A stretch of 58,616 bases of DNA from JAQTNP01 sp964616145 (lineage in GTDB: Bacteria > Patescibacteriota > Minisyncoccia > Minisyncoccales > PEYH01): positions 1-58,616 of the forward strand of contig CAZTRD010000005.1 in assembly GCA_964616145.1 (NCBI GenBank). The letters run 5' to 3'. The notes beneath the pieces were generated by a model. It was not told the origin of the DNA. It was given only the letters and a program-made list of their open reading frames with translations, and searched no databases. Positions 40,141 through 47,736 of the stretch are shown piece after piece (positions within the stretch are counted from its first letter, which is position 1; each line of letters opens with the position of its first letter). The position numbers and the translations under genes are program-made.

Positions 40141-40159
40141 CGGAGGGCTGAGGACATGA
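40094..40159 (+). pseudogene. Truncated 5' copy of the 40637 gene
   Basis: MMMTEMRLGFLLGAAH is identical to the start of the intact gene at 40637, then five unrelated residues and a stop. It is the interrupted first copy left by the insertion or duplication; it may still serve to translate the next frame, whose ATG overlaps its stop. Confidence 0.7.
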
Positions 40160-40458
40160 GCTGTCAACGATGCAATGGCAAGTCCAGGCAAATGCCTGGC
40201 GAGCAGGCGTCCTCCCTATACGCCAAGCTGAAACCTTATCTGCGCATCGTGCCTTCGTGGGGTTGCTACACTCCGTCACGGGGGCCCAACAAGGCGGGCG
40301 ACCACACCGCGTGGCCGTTGCATTCCTGGCGAGGGCCGGGACACTCCCCGCTAGTGGTCGCGTGGATAGGCAGCAGCGACCGTGCCAATGATAAGAGGCG
40401 CGCGCCAACATTCGCCGAGTTCTGCTCGGTATACCGCATAGTGCCACAGGAGGACTGA
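40156..40458 (+). CDS. GC-rich Cys-containing protein inside the insertion
   Basis: 100 residues, MSCQRCNGKSRQMPGEQASS... Start overlaps the truncated gene stop (ATGA). Codon use is GC-rich and unlike the phage. CxxC at the start only. An opposite-strand frame of similar length exists, so coding is not proved. Function unknown. Confidence 0.5.
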   Translation: MSCQRCNGKSRQMPGEQASSLYAKLKPYLRIVPSWGCYTPSRGPNKAGDHTAWPLHSWRGPGHSPLVVAWIGSSDRANDKRRAPTFAEFCSVYRIVPQED

Positions 40459-40462
40459 AGCC

Positions 40463-40612
40463 TTGACCGCCGCTGACTACACCCCAGGCCCCATCATCGA
40501 CACGCCAGAGCTCCTGCGAGACGTGCTGGCGTACGAAAACGCGGTGTTCTGCGACAGGCGGCTCAGGTGGTGCGCTGAGATTTGTCGCGAAATGGACCCG
40601 AGTTTAGGTTAG
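40463..40612 (+). CDS. GC-rich small protein running into repeat copy 2
   Basis: 49 residues from TTG 40463 with AGGAGG near 40449. TAADYTPGPIIDTPELLRDVLAYENAVFCDRRLRWCAEIC looks like a genuine protein N-terminal part, but the last eight residues come from the 94-bp repeat, so it is probably truncated by the recombination that created the repeat. Confidence 0.45.
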   Translation: MTAADYTPGPIIDTPELLRDVLAYENAVFCDRRLRWCAEICREMDPSLG

Positions 40613-40683
40613 GTTAAAAAAAAGGAGAAAAAGGTTATGATGATGACGGAGATGAGGTTAGGTTTCCTATTGGGGGCCGCGCA
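40590..40683 (+). repeat. 94-bp direct repeat, copy 2
   Basis: Perfect copy of 40047-40140. The 449 bases between them are GC-rich and foreign in composition. A campbell-type or replication-slippage event, or an assembly chimera, could produce this layout. Confidence 0.95.
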
Positions 40684-40927
40684 TGAACATGCCTCAATTA
40701 GCAGGGCATGGACGTCGATGTATGGAAGTGGCCCTCGAAATTCAAAACCCCTCCCAGAAAGAAAGGATATTCGGGTGGAGGAAAAAAACGGTGTATTTAC
40801 TGTAGCCGTTAAGGAAAAGAGAATAATAGTGTATACTGCTGAAAAGCAGTGGAGAGTGGGTGGGGAGACAAAGGATGATAGAGAGCTTTTCTATCATCTA
40901 GTCTCGGTAATACAAGGCCAAGGCTAG
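40637..40927 (+). CDS. Hypothetical protein (intact copy)
   Basis: 96 residues. MMMTEMRLGFLLGAAHEHAS... then a beta-rich half (DIRVEEKNGVFTVAVKEKRIIVYTAEKQW). AAGGAGAAAAAGG precedes the ATG. The promoter now lies 590 bases upstream because of the insertion. Function unknown. Confidence 0.6.
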   Translation: MMMTEMRLGFLLGAAHEHASISRAWTSMYGSGPRNSKPLPERKDIRVEEKNGVFTVAVKEKRIIVYTAEKQWRVGGETKDDRELFYHLVSVIQGQG

Positions 40928-40943
40928 TTAAAAAGGACCAGAA

Positions 40944-41231
40944 ATGAAAACAACATGTACCCCTCTAACAGGTATAACAACACTCGTCCTCTTGGGTGGG
41001 TGTTGTCTGGTAAACTCTCTCCTTTTCTTGGTAGTCTGCGGGTGGTGCGCACTTTCCACTCAAGCAGTAATCTGGTATGGCGGGGATAGGGGTTGGAAGG
41101 ACAGAGCCTACAGGTTGGGGGTGATGGCGGTGATTGCGGTTCTGGGGGTTCTATTCCCCTACTTCCGGATCGCTTGTGGAGTGGTGGTCCTCCTATGTGG
41201 AGGGCTTCAGATAGCCCTATACCTAATATAA
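40944..41231 (+). CDS. Three-helix membrane protein
   Basis: 95 residues, hydrophobic segments at about 10-30, 32-45 and 60-92, Cys-rich. Between the hypothetical gene and a terminator. No family recognised. Confidence 0.6.
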   Translation: MKTTCTPLTGITTLVLLGGCCLVNSLLFLVVCGWCALSTQAVIWYGGDRGWKDRAYRLGVMAVIAVLGVLFPYFRIACGVVVLLCGGLQIALYLI

Positions 41232-41246
41232 GGATAAGAACGGACT

Positions 41247-41269
41247 AGCCCACCTTACGGGCTTTTTTT
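41247..41269 (+). terminator. Intrinsic terminator
   Basis: AGCCC/GGGCT stem, 7-base loop, then seven T. Confidence 0.85.
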
Positions 41270-41313
41270 AATACATTCTTGACCTGATATCTTTATATAG
41301 TAAATTAGTAAAT

Positions 41314-41586
41314 ATGAAAATTCTAGGATTCGATTACGAAATAGTTTTGGGAAAGATGGAAGAATTTGGCCATTGTAATTCTGGAGATATGGTCATAGCT
41401 ATTTCCGAAGATATAAATGAACAGCAAGTAACCTCCACCCTAATACATGAAATAATAGAAGCTATAAATACACATATGGAATTAAAGCTCAAACATAGCC
41501 AAATAGCTAGATTGGAAGCCGGTCTGTATTGTGTATTCAGAGAAAATAAAATAGATCTAAAGCCTTTATTGGGAGATCAAGCATGA
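41314..41586 (+). CDS. ImmA/IrrE-like putative metallopeptidase
   Basis: 90 residues. TLIHEIIEAINTHMELKLKHSQIARLEAGLY matches small phage/Firmicute proteins with a HExxE/HExxH helix followed by a conserved H-x-x-I-x-x-L-E. The HEIIE sequence has the first His and Glu of a zinc peptidase site, with Glu or Asn in place of the second His. Activity is uncertain. First of a three-gene ATGA-coupled set. Confidence 0.55.
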   Translation: MKILGFDYEIVLGKMEEFGHCNSGDMVIAISEDINEQQVTSTLIHEIIEAINTHMELKLKHSQIARLEAGLYCVFRENKIDLKPLLGDQA

Positions 41587-41729
41587 AGGATAAGGATGTA
41601 GAAGATTTTGGAATAGCGGCCCGAAGATATAAGATGTTGTTAGCAAAAAGAAGAAGAAAAGAAGCTGCTGAAAATGCTATATACATAAGGAATAATATGT
41701 TTAAAGAACACGAAGAAGTTAAAAAATGA
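41583..41729 (+). CDS. Small basic hypothetical protein
   Basis: 48 residues, ATGA overlaps on both sides. IAARRYKMLLAKRRRKEAAENAIYI is a basic amphipathic helix containing a KEA triplet like the tag proteins. Function unknown. Confidence 0.55.
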   Translation: MKDKDVEDFGIAARRYKMLLAKRRRKEAAENAIYIRNNMFKEHEEVKK

Positions 41730-42394
41730 AATTAAAGCAAAATAGTAGCCAGATTGCTGAAGAAGAAGCTAAGAATAGAGTTAGAGGGTATGCTGCGGAA
41801 GCTATACATGTTCTAGCTGATGAAGATAGTTTGGATTATACAGAAGAGAATATGGAGGTGGGGAAGGGCGTAAGAGTCCCTCTAGTAGAATCTCACTCCC
41901 GTGCTCTGCTAGATAATACAGCCTCTCCTTACGGATATGTAGTTCCTGGAAAAACATATACGAGCGATAAAGATGGGAAAGGATTAGTCCCTAAGGAAGA
42001 TTTTACACCGCATATATTTCTCCAACATAAAGAAGCTAAGAAAAGCTCTCTAGGAAAAAGTGTGGATGTAGAACTCCCGGAAGAAGAAGATATATCTGTG
42101 GATAGCATATTAAATAAATTGCAGGAAGATATTAAAAAATCTTCAGAACATAAGATAAAATTTATGGGGAGCTTCGGAACATTTACTGGAAATTTCTTAG
42201 ATTGTACGGTAAGTGAAAGTTATGTTATATGTGTATATAAGATTGGAGATAGTGTTTTCATTCCTCCAAATACAGATAAGTTGATTATTTCAGACATATC
42301 CGCTACTGCGGAATATAGTGTTGGATATGTTGGGGTGACTTTCGAAATACCTCAGTTTAACGCAGGCTTCATTGTATTTAATAAACTAGATTAA
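41726..42394 (+). CDS. Hypothetical protein, 222 aa
   Basis: Helical, acidic N-terminal region and a beta-rich C-terminal domain (KIKFMGSFGTFTGNFLDCTV...). No recognised motif. Its place near virion genes suggests a structural role (weak inference). Confidence 0.6.
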   Translation: MKLKQNSSQIAEEEAKNRVRGYAAEAIHVLADEDSLDYTEENMEVGKGVRVPLVESHSRALLDNTASPYGYVVPGKTYTSDKDGKGLVPKEDFTPHIFLQHKEAKKSSLGKSVDVELPEEEDISVDSILNKLQEDIKKSSEHKIKFMGSFGTFTGNFLDCTVSESYVICVYKIGDSVFIPPNTDKLIISDISATAEYSVGYVGVTFEIPQFNAGFIVFNKLD

Positions 42395-42415
42395 TTATCA
42401 TACTAGGAGATTATA

Positions 42416-42528
42416 TTGAATAAATACGTATATATGCAGGATATATATTTAAAGAAGCCGAAGAAAGGCTGCGGGAATTGAAACAGCTGAGATTCAATAC
42501 AAGGACAGGAATTATTAATTTTAGGTAA
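42416..42528 (+). pseudogene. Small tag-type gene broken by a TA-repeat frameshift
   Basis: TTG 42416 has AGGAG six bases upstream and reads LNKYVYM, then enters the wrong frame at GTATATATG and stops at 42481. Removing one TA unit gives MNKYVYAGYIFKEAEERLRELK... to a stop at 42526-42528, a perfect example of the GY-hydrophobic-x-K-x-A tag proteins (compare MNKYGYLEGYKKTA at 7688). Either a true slippage mutation or an assembly or sequencing error. Confidence 0.55.
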
Positions 42529-42546
42529 ATTAATTTTTAGTTATCT

Positions 42547-42579
42547 AAAACCTGTTGGAATATTTTCAACAGGTTTTTT
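42547..42579 (+). terminator. Intrinsic terminator
   Basis: AAACCTGTTG/CAACAGGTTT stem, 9-10-base loop, run of six T. Confidence 0.9.
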
Positions 42580-42581
42580 AT

Positions 42582-42610
42582 TTAAATAATAGTTAAATTC
42601 AGGCATAATA
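42582..42610 (+). promoter_or_regulatory. Recurring phage promoter, copy 5
   Basis: TTAAA (42582-42586), 17-base spacer ending in GG, CATAATA (42604-42610). The palindrome AAGTGCAC-TTTT-GTGCACTT follows at 42616-42635 at the expected RNA start. Drives the RNA ligase gene. Confidence 0.7.
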
Positions 42611-42615
42611 GATTG

Positions 42616-42635
42616 AAGTGCACTTTTGTGCACTT
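42616..42635. promoter_or_regulatory. AAGTGCAC-TTTT-GTGCACTT palindrome
   Basis: Same arms as 5941-5960. Lies 6 bases after a -10 element, so it would be the first transcribed hairpin or an operator for a repressor dimer. Confidence 0.5.
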
Positions 42636-42678
42636 AGGAGACGCTAGTTTCGAAACAAAATTAAAGGAGAAAAAAGAA

Positions 42679-43707
42679 ATGGCTACGGAAATTAGATCAA
42701 CTGTTTTTACAGTTAAAGATATTATGTCGCATCCGAATGCGGACGCTCTGGAAATCGTGAATGCTTTGGGTTGGCAGGTAGTCACCCAAAAAGGTCTCCA
42801 TAAAGTCGGAGATCGCTGTGTTTATATTCAACCCGATTCTCTTATTCCCGATGTTTGGGCTGAAAGATGGGGGGTTAAGGCTTATTTAAAGGGTAAAGAA
42901 CATAATAAGGTTGGACAGATCAGACTTAGAGGTGAACCGTCCTTCGGATTTATTGTAGGGATTCCGGAGGGGGATTGGAAGGACGGAGATAATGTTAGTG
43001 ATCTCTTTGCAATCGTAAAGTTTGAGCCTCCTATTAGAACTTCTTGTGGGGATGCGGAAAAAGACCATCCTCTCTTCCCTAAATATACTGATATAGAGAA
43101 TTTGAGGAATTTCCCTCACATTTTCGAGGCGGGGGAAGAGGTTGTTGCAACGGAGAAGCTTCACGGAACTAATTGTAGGATAGGCTATTGTAATTCAGAA
43201 CCGATGGCCGGTTCAATGGAATTAAGAAGGAAAAGACCGGAAAATGAAGAAGAGTGGAAATCAAACACTTACTGGTTTCCCTTCTCTATTCCGGCTGTTA
43301 GGGATATGATTGAAACCGAAGGAAAACTACATAAACAATTTATAGTTTTCGGTGAGGTTTACGGTGCAGGCATTCAAAAAGGCTATACCTACGATACTCA
43401 CAGTAAACCGGGCTTTAAAGTGTTCGATATATTCGTCGATGGGAAATATCTTGACTGTGATGAACTGGATTGTAAGTGTAAATCATATCAAGTCGAAATG
43501 GTCCCACTCCTGTATCGTGGGCCATTTTCACTTGAAACTATCAAGAAAATTGCCGATGGTCCTACGACTTTAGGTGAACATATCAGAGAAGGAACTGTGA
43601 TTAGACCTGTTAAAGAAAGACGGTGCCCGCAGGTCGGCCGGCTGGTGATGAAGTATTTAGGCACTGAATATCTTCTGAGTAAACACCCTGACGCAAAGGA
43701 CGTGTGA
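42679..43707 (+). CDS. RNA ligase (DraRnl-like)
   Basis: 342 residues from ATG 42679 (AAAGGAGA upstream). The N-terminal 110 residues form an OB-like domain (VFTVKDIMSHPNADALEIVNALGWQVV) typical of the Deinococcus-type RNA ligase family. The nucleotidyl transferase motif I is TEKLHGTNCR with Lys160; FIVFGEVYGAG (motif III/IIIa) and EGTVIRPVKER (motif IV), VMKYLG (motif V) follow. These enzymes seal nicked or broken RNA with ATP. Own promoter and terminator boundary indicate a separately controlled unit with the next two genes. Confidence 0.85.
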   Translation: MATEIRSTVFTVKDIMSHPNADALEIVNALGWQVVTQKGLHKVGDRCVYIQPDSLIPDVWAERWGVKAYLKGKEHNKVGQIRLRGEPSFGFIVGIPEGDWKDGDNVSDLFAIVKFEPPIRTSCGDAEKDHPLFPKYTDIENLRNFPHIFEAGEEVVATEKLHGTNCRIGYCNSEPMAGSMELRRKRPENEEEWKSNTYWFPFSIPAVRDMIETEGKLHKQFIVFGEVYGAGIQKGYTYDTHSKPGFKVFDIFVDGKYLDCDELDCKCKSYQVEMVPLLYRGPFSLETIKKIADGPTTLGEHIREGTVIRPVKERRCPQVGRLVMKYLGTEYLLSKHPDAKDV

Positions 43708-43708
43708 A

Positions 43709-43903
43709 ATGATTAAAGAAGAGAAAGAAAAGATTGACAATATGTCATTCTACGAAATGTTTGAAAGATGGAGGTTTGCTCCGGCAGGAGACCGGCTATT
43801 TGCAGGAGATACCGGAGAGTATTTCTCCAAAGTGTTTAAAGAAAAAAGAAATGAGGTTAGTGCGGAAGAATATGTTGGCATAAGTAAGAAATTGGGTTGG
43901 TAA
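43709..43903 (+). CDS. Small conserved-type protein
   Basis: 64 residues; FYEMFERWRFAPAGDRLFAGDTGEYFSKV resembles small phage and bacterial proteins with RFAPxGDxLF. Function unknown. One base after the ligase stop. Confidence 0.6.
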   Translation: MIKEEKEKIDNMSFYEMFERWRFAPAGDRLFAGDTGEYFSKVFKEKRNEVSAEEYVGISKKLGW

Positions 43904-43935
43904 AAGGAAAACAAACTGTAAAGGAGGAAATGGAA

Positions 43936-44217
43936 ATGAGTTGGTCACGCTCATACTACCGCATGTTAAAAATCAAAGAGGCTGGTGAGGGGCCACTAAT
44001 CTGTTTATACTGTGATTGTATTATGGTGGCGGAGCCTTCGGAGCTCCCCAATTCAGCGACAGTGGACCATCTTGTACCGATAAAAATCGCTCCGAAGAGG
44101 AGGTATGACATTACGAACATGGCACTCTGCTGCCGTGCTTGTAATGAAGAGAAAGATTCTATGCATCCTAAGCAGTGGGCTCGTACTTTGGAAAAGAGGA
44201 GAGAAAAACGCGTGTAG
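43936..44217 (+). CDS. HNH endonuclease
   Basis: 93 residues from the ATG 8 bases after AGGAGG. CLYCDC (Cys23, Cys26), ATVDHLVPI (Asp44, His45), DITNMALCCRACN (Asn61, Cys66, Cys69, Asn70) form a complete zinc-supported HNH nuclease core. Could be a homing or packaging-linked nuclease; no target visible. Confidence 0.8.
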   Translation: MSWSRSYYRMLKIKEAGEGPLICLYCDCIMVAEPSELPNSATVDHLVPIKIAPKRRYDITNMALCCRACNEEKDSMHPKQWARTLEKRREKRV

Positions 44218-44285
44218 TTGAGGGAATCCTTTTGGTTTACAAATGGGAACTAAATAGGGAGATTTAGAAGGTTTGGAGTATGCCT

Positions 44286-44385
44286 NNNNNNNNNNNNNNN
44301 NNNNNNNNNNNNNNNNNNNNNNNNNNNNNNNNNNNNNNNNNNNNNNNNNNNNNNNNNNNNNNNNNNNNNNNNNNNNNNNNNNNNN
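44286..44385. other. Assembly gap (100 N)
   Basis: Lies in the non-coding stretch 44218-44445. The flanking bases show no gene or clear signal; genes may be missing here. Confidence 0.95.
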
Positions 44386-44445
44386 TTTTAGCTATTACTT
44401 GTTTATATTAAGTATATAAGTTATTACTGTTTAAAGGAGTGCTAA

Positions 44446-45036
44446 ATGTCTAAGATTGTACATATAGGATATAATAAGACGGGAACACAGACCTGCATTA
44501 AAGCTTTACAAATTTTAGGCTTTAAGGTAGCCCCAACATATTCCGTAGAGTTTAAGAAGGAGTGGGGGGACGAAGATATCCAGAACAATATACGAAATTT
44601 TGAGTTTTTCTACGAACATCCTTATCGAGAATTTTATAAGCAGTTCGATAAGTTGGGAACCAAATTCATATATACGAGAAGAGATGATAATGCTGAAGCA
44701 GCTCTAAGCTGTTTCTATCACATCTTAGAGAGAGGTGGAATGCGTATGTGGAATCCTCTAGAAAGTGAAAATCTGCTTTTCCTATCCAAGGAAGTTATCA
44801 ACCGCAATATCTGGGATCGTACTATATATAATTACTTTAATAATAAAGATAATATATTAGTAATAAATTTTAAAGAAGATAAGTGGGATAAGCTCTGCAA
44901 GTTCCTAAATACTTCTATTCCTCCCGAACCTTTCCCTCACCAAGATAAGGGGAAGTATGATAGAAGTGTTTTAACACCTATAAGAAATTACTTTACGTTT
45001 GCAGGACTTAGCTACAAAAATATAGAGTGGGGATAA
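44446..45036 (+). CDS. Sulfotransferase-like protein
   Basis: 196 residues; AAAGGAGTGC before the ATG. VHIGYNKTGTQTCIKAL is the PAPS 5'-phosphosulfate loop and FIYTRRDDNAEAALSCF the region of the 3'-phosphate-binding Arg. Fits the sulfotransferase family that modifies glycans. Far from the first sulfotransferase and next to the portal. Confidence 0.7.
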   Translation: MSKIVHIGYNKTGTQTCIKALQILGFKVAPTYSVEFKKEWGDEDIQNNIRNFEFFYEHPYREFYKQFDKLGTKFIYTRRDDNAEAALSCFYHILERGGMRMWNPLESENLLFLSKEVINRNIWDRTIYNYFNNKDNILVINFKEDKWDKLCKFLNTSIPPEPFPHQDKGKYDRSVLTPIRNYFTFAGLSYKNIEWG

Positions 45037-45092
45037 ATTGCAATAATATGCGTACTAGCCTATATTATTCACAATTCTAGTAAGGAATTTGC

Positions 45093-46991
45093 ATGTCAAC
45101 AACTTTGTCACAGAGCGGAAATGAGACAAATATAGATAATATTTCGCATTCTATTGCGATATTTCGTACCATGTCTCGTAAGCTCTACCCGAAAAATATG
45201 ACTGAAGTATTTGCCTGGGCTAAGGAGATGTGGTTTCATCACGGTATATACTCCACAGCTATACAGAAAGCTGTCCGATACTTTATGACTGAAATAGAGA
45301 TAGAAGGAGAGGATGAAATATCTTACACTACTAAAACAAAGTATAAAGATATTTTGGAGAGAAATTTTAATGTTATGGAAGATTTGGCAATCTTAGGAGA
45401 GGATTATATAGCCTTCGGAAATTCTTTTACTACAATTCACGTCCCCTTCCTCCGGCAGTTGGTATGTCCGGTCTGCGGATTTACAGCCCCTCTAAAAGAA
45501 CTTTGGGAAGATTATATAAAGTGGGAGGGCGGAAATTTTATTGGTAACTGTGCGGGTGTTAAATGTGGATATAAGGGGAAATTCATAATTAGAGATTTAA
45601 GGAAGCCGGAGGAAACTCTTTGCCCTGTAATCACTCGATGGCCTCCGCAGTATATAAATATTAAAGCACATCCGACTACAGGCTCTAAGGAATACTACAT
45701 AGATTTCACTAAATATACAGAACTGTATGAAGGGATTGAAAAAGGAGATTTACTATTTCTAGCGGAAACACCTCTAGAAATACTTAGAGCTGTTGGGGAG
45801 AAGAGTATATTCAAGTTCGATGAGGATGAGCTGTATCATATGGCGAACAGCACTGTAGCTTATTCTAATTCACAGATGGGGGGATGGGGTCTCCCGAAGT
45901 TCATGGCTGAATTCGAAACCGTAATACTTATAAACATGCTAGATAAGTTTAATGAATCTATAATAGTAGATTATCTAATTCCTTTCCGAGTTTTAAGTCC
46001 CCCGTCTTCTGGGGGCGGAGCAACTTTAGGTTCTTCGGATCCAATGTTGAAGATAGGAACCAGCAACTTTATAGCGAATGCTAAGAGGATGATAGACAGA
46101 CATAGAAAAAACCCTACGGATTGGAACCTCTTCCCTTTCCCCGTCCAATATCAGGCTTTAGGTGGCGAAGCTAAGGATTTAGCTCCTGTAGAGCTGATGG
46201 AGCACTTCGAATCTCGTCTGTTAAATGCTATGGGAATTCCGCAAGAATTCTATTCGGGGAGTGTCAACAATGCTGCGGGACCTATTATAGGTTTCCGTAT
46301 GTTTGAAAGGACGTGGCAGCATTTCGCTAAAGAACTTAATAGCTGGCTGACTTGGTTTGTTCAGAAAGTTGGGGAGTTATATAACTGGGAAACCGTTACA
46401 GCTTCAATAGCTCCAGTAACTCTGTATGAAGATCCGGAGATTAGAGGTACTAAGTTGGAATTGGCGGCTGCCAAACAGATTTCACAATCTACAGCCCTAA
46501 GATCTTTGGGGATAGATAGAAATTACGAAATGAAGAGAATTATGGAGGAGGAATTGGAAGATCAGGATAGGATGGCGGAGCAGGAGAGGAAGATGGCTAA
46601 GGGACAAGCCGGCTTAGACGCTATAGCAACCTTAAGTCCCGGCGAAGAGATCCTGCAGCAACAGCAAATGGCTGAAGAGCAAATGCAGGCCCAGCAAAGC
46701 GGGGGAATGCCGGGAGGGGCCCCGATGCCGGGAATGCCTCCAGAAGCCGGTATGCAGCCTCCTACGGCCTCCCAGCCCGCAACTTTGGATGAGCTCCTAT
46801 ATCAGGCCGATGATATAGCAAATCAACTCCTATATATGGATCCGTATACACGTAGGAGTCAGCTCTTAGCAATTAGGAAACAGAATGAAGCTCTGCACGC
46901 TCAAGTCAAATCCAAGTTAACAACTTTAGAACAGAGGGCGGGACAGCAGGGAGTGAATTTGGTTAGAACGGGACAGATCCCTCTACAATAA
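45093..46991 (+). CDS. Portal protein (probable) with zinc-finger insertion
   Basis: 632 residues. The segment SRLLNAMGIPQEFYSGSVNNAAGPIIGFRMFERTWQ and the following helix are typical of large-phage portal proteins, as are the Gln/Met/Pro-rich C-terminal 130 residues. Residues 125-158 hold CPVC and CAGVKC, a four-Cys zinc site inserted in the N-terminal wing. The portal is the ring at the head vertex through which DNA is packaged and the tail attached. It begins the head gene group that continues to the polymerase. Confidence 0.7.
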   Translation: MSTTLSQSGNETNIDNISHSIAIFRTMSRKLYPKNMTEVFAWAKEMWFHHGIYSTAIQKAVRYFMTEIEIEGEDEISYTTKTKYKDILERNFNVMEDLAILGEDYIAFGNSFTTIHVPFLRQLVCPVCGFTAPLKELWEDYIKWEGGNFIGNCAGVKCGYKGKFIIRDLRKPEETLCPVITRWPPQYINIKAHPTTGSKEYYIDFTKYTELYEGIEKGDLLFLAETPLEILRAVGEKSIFKFDEDELYHMANSTVAYSNSQMGGWGLPKFMAEFETVILINMLDKFNESIIVDYLIPFRVLSPPSSGGGATLGSSDPMLKIGTSNFIANAKRMIDRHRKNPTDWNLFPFPVQYQALGGEAKDLAPVELMEHFESRLLNAMGIPQEFYSGSVNNAAGPIIGFRMFERTWQHFAKELNSWLTWFVQKVGELYNWETVTASIAPVTLYEDPEIRGTKLELAAAKQISQSTALRSLGIDRNYEMKRIMEEELEDQDRMAEQERKMAKGQAGLDAIATLSPGEEILQQQQMAEEQMQAQQSGGMPGGAPMPGMPPEAGMQPPTASQPATLDELLYQADDIANQLLYMDPYTRRSQLLAIRKQNEALHAQVKSKLTTLEQRAGQQGVNLVRTGQIPLQ

Positions 46992-47007
46992 AAGTTAAGG
47001 AGAGAAC

Positions 47008-47736
47008 ATGCCGAATAAAGAATTAGATGTTGGTTTTCAACCCCCGCACAGAGCCTTAATCAACCAGGGCTTCACTTTTAAACCATATAAAAGAGGAGAT
47101 AAGGTTACTGCTCCAATAAATGCTGCCGGAAGTCTTTTAACCGATACGGCTAAGAACTTAGCGCAAGCATACTTGAAAAATAGGAAGACGAAAAAGATGG
47201 AGAAGAAGTTAAATATTAAACCCAAACTCCTAAAAGCTGCCGGAGATTTAGCTAAATTTAGGAAGGAAGCGGGAGTTTTTGAATGGGCCGGTGAACATGT
47301 TGTAGGACCTATATCCAAAGGGGTTAGGAAGTATTACGGAGATACTAACTACGAAGATTTGGGGGAGAATGTTGTAGCGCCTATAATTAGAGGTGTAGAT
47401 AAGAATTTAGATCTTAAAAAAGGTATAAACTCTACGATAAAGACCAACATTCCTGTAGCAACTTCAGCTGTCGGACAACAGTTATTGGAGTGGTTAAAAT
47501 CGGGAGGGAGAAGATACGAAGATCTTTTTAGGACTGGAGTTGGTAAATTAAGAGCTAACACTCCAGAACAGTTAAACGGTATATGGGATAAAATTTCAGA
47601 ACATCCGTATTTAACTCCTTCACTAGCGGTGGCTCTCCCTCTAATACTAAGTAAATTACTTAGTAGGAAAGAAGAGAATAAAAGAAAATCAAATACGGAT
47701 ATGTTTGCGGCGAAGCCGTTAAATAGGTACTTATGA
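47008..47736 (+). CDS. Putative virion protein
   Basis: 242 residues; AAGGAGAGAAC before the ATG. Basic Lys/Pro-rich first 75 residues, then an internal FRKEAGVFEWAGEH resembling the KEA tag core, and a C-terminal hydrophobic helix (PYLTPSLAVALPLILSKLL). No recognised family. Overlaps the next gene. Confidence 0.55.
   Translation: MPNKELDVGFQPPHRALINQGFTFKPYKRGDKVTAPINAAGSLLTDTAKNLAQAYLKNRKTKKMEKKLNIKPKLLKAAGDLAKFRKEAGVFEWAGEHVVGPISKGVRKYYGDTNYEDLGENVVAPIIRGVDKNLDLKKGINSTIKTNIPVATSAVGQQLLEWLKSGGRRYEDLFRTGVGKLRANTPEQLNGIWDKISEHPYLTPSLAVALPLILSKLLSRKEENKRKSNTDMFAAKPLNRYL

Noticed and set aside
41270..41310. Sigma-70-like promoter TTGACC...TATAGT before 41314
   Set aside because: Spacing between the two elements is about 11 bases, far from 17, so it is not reported as a promoter.
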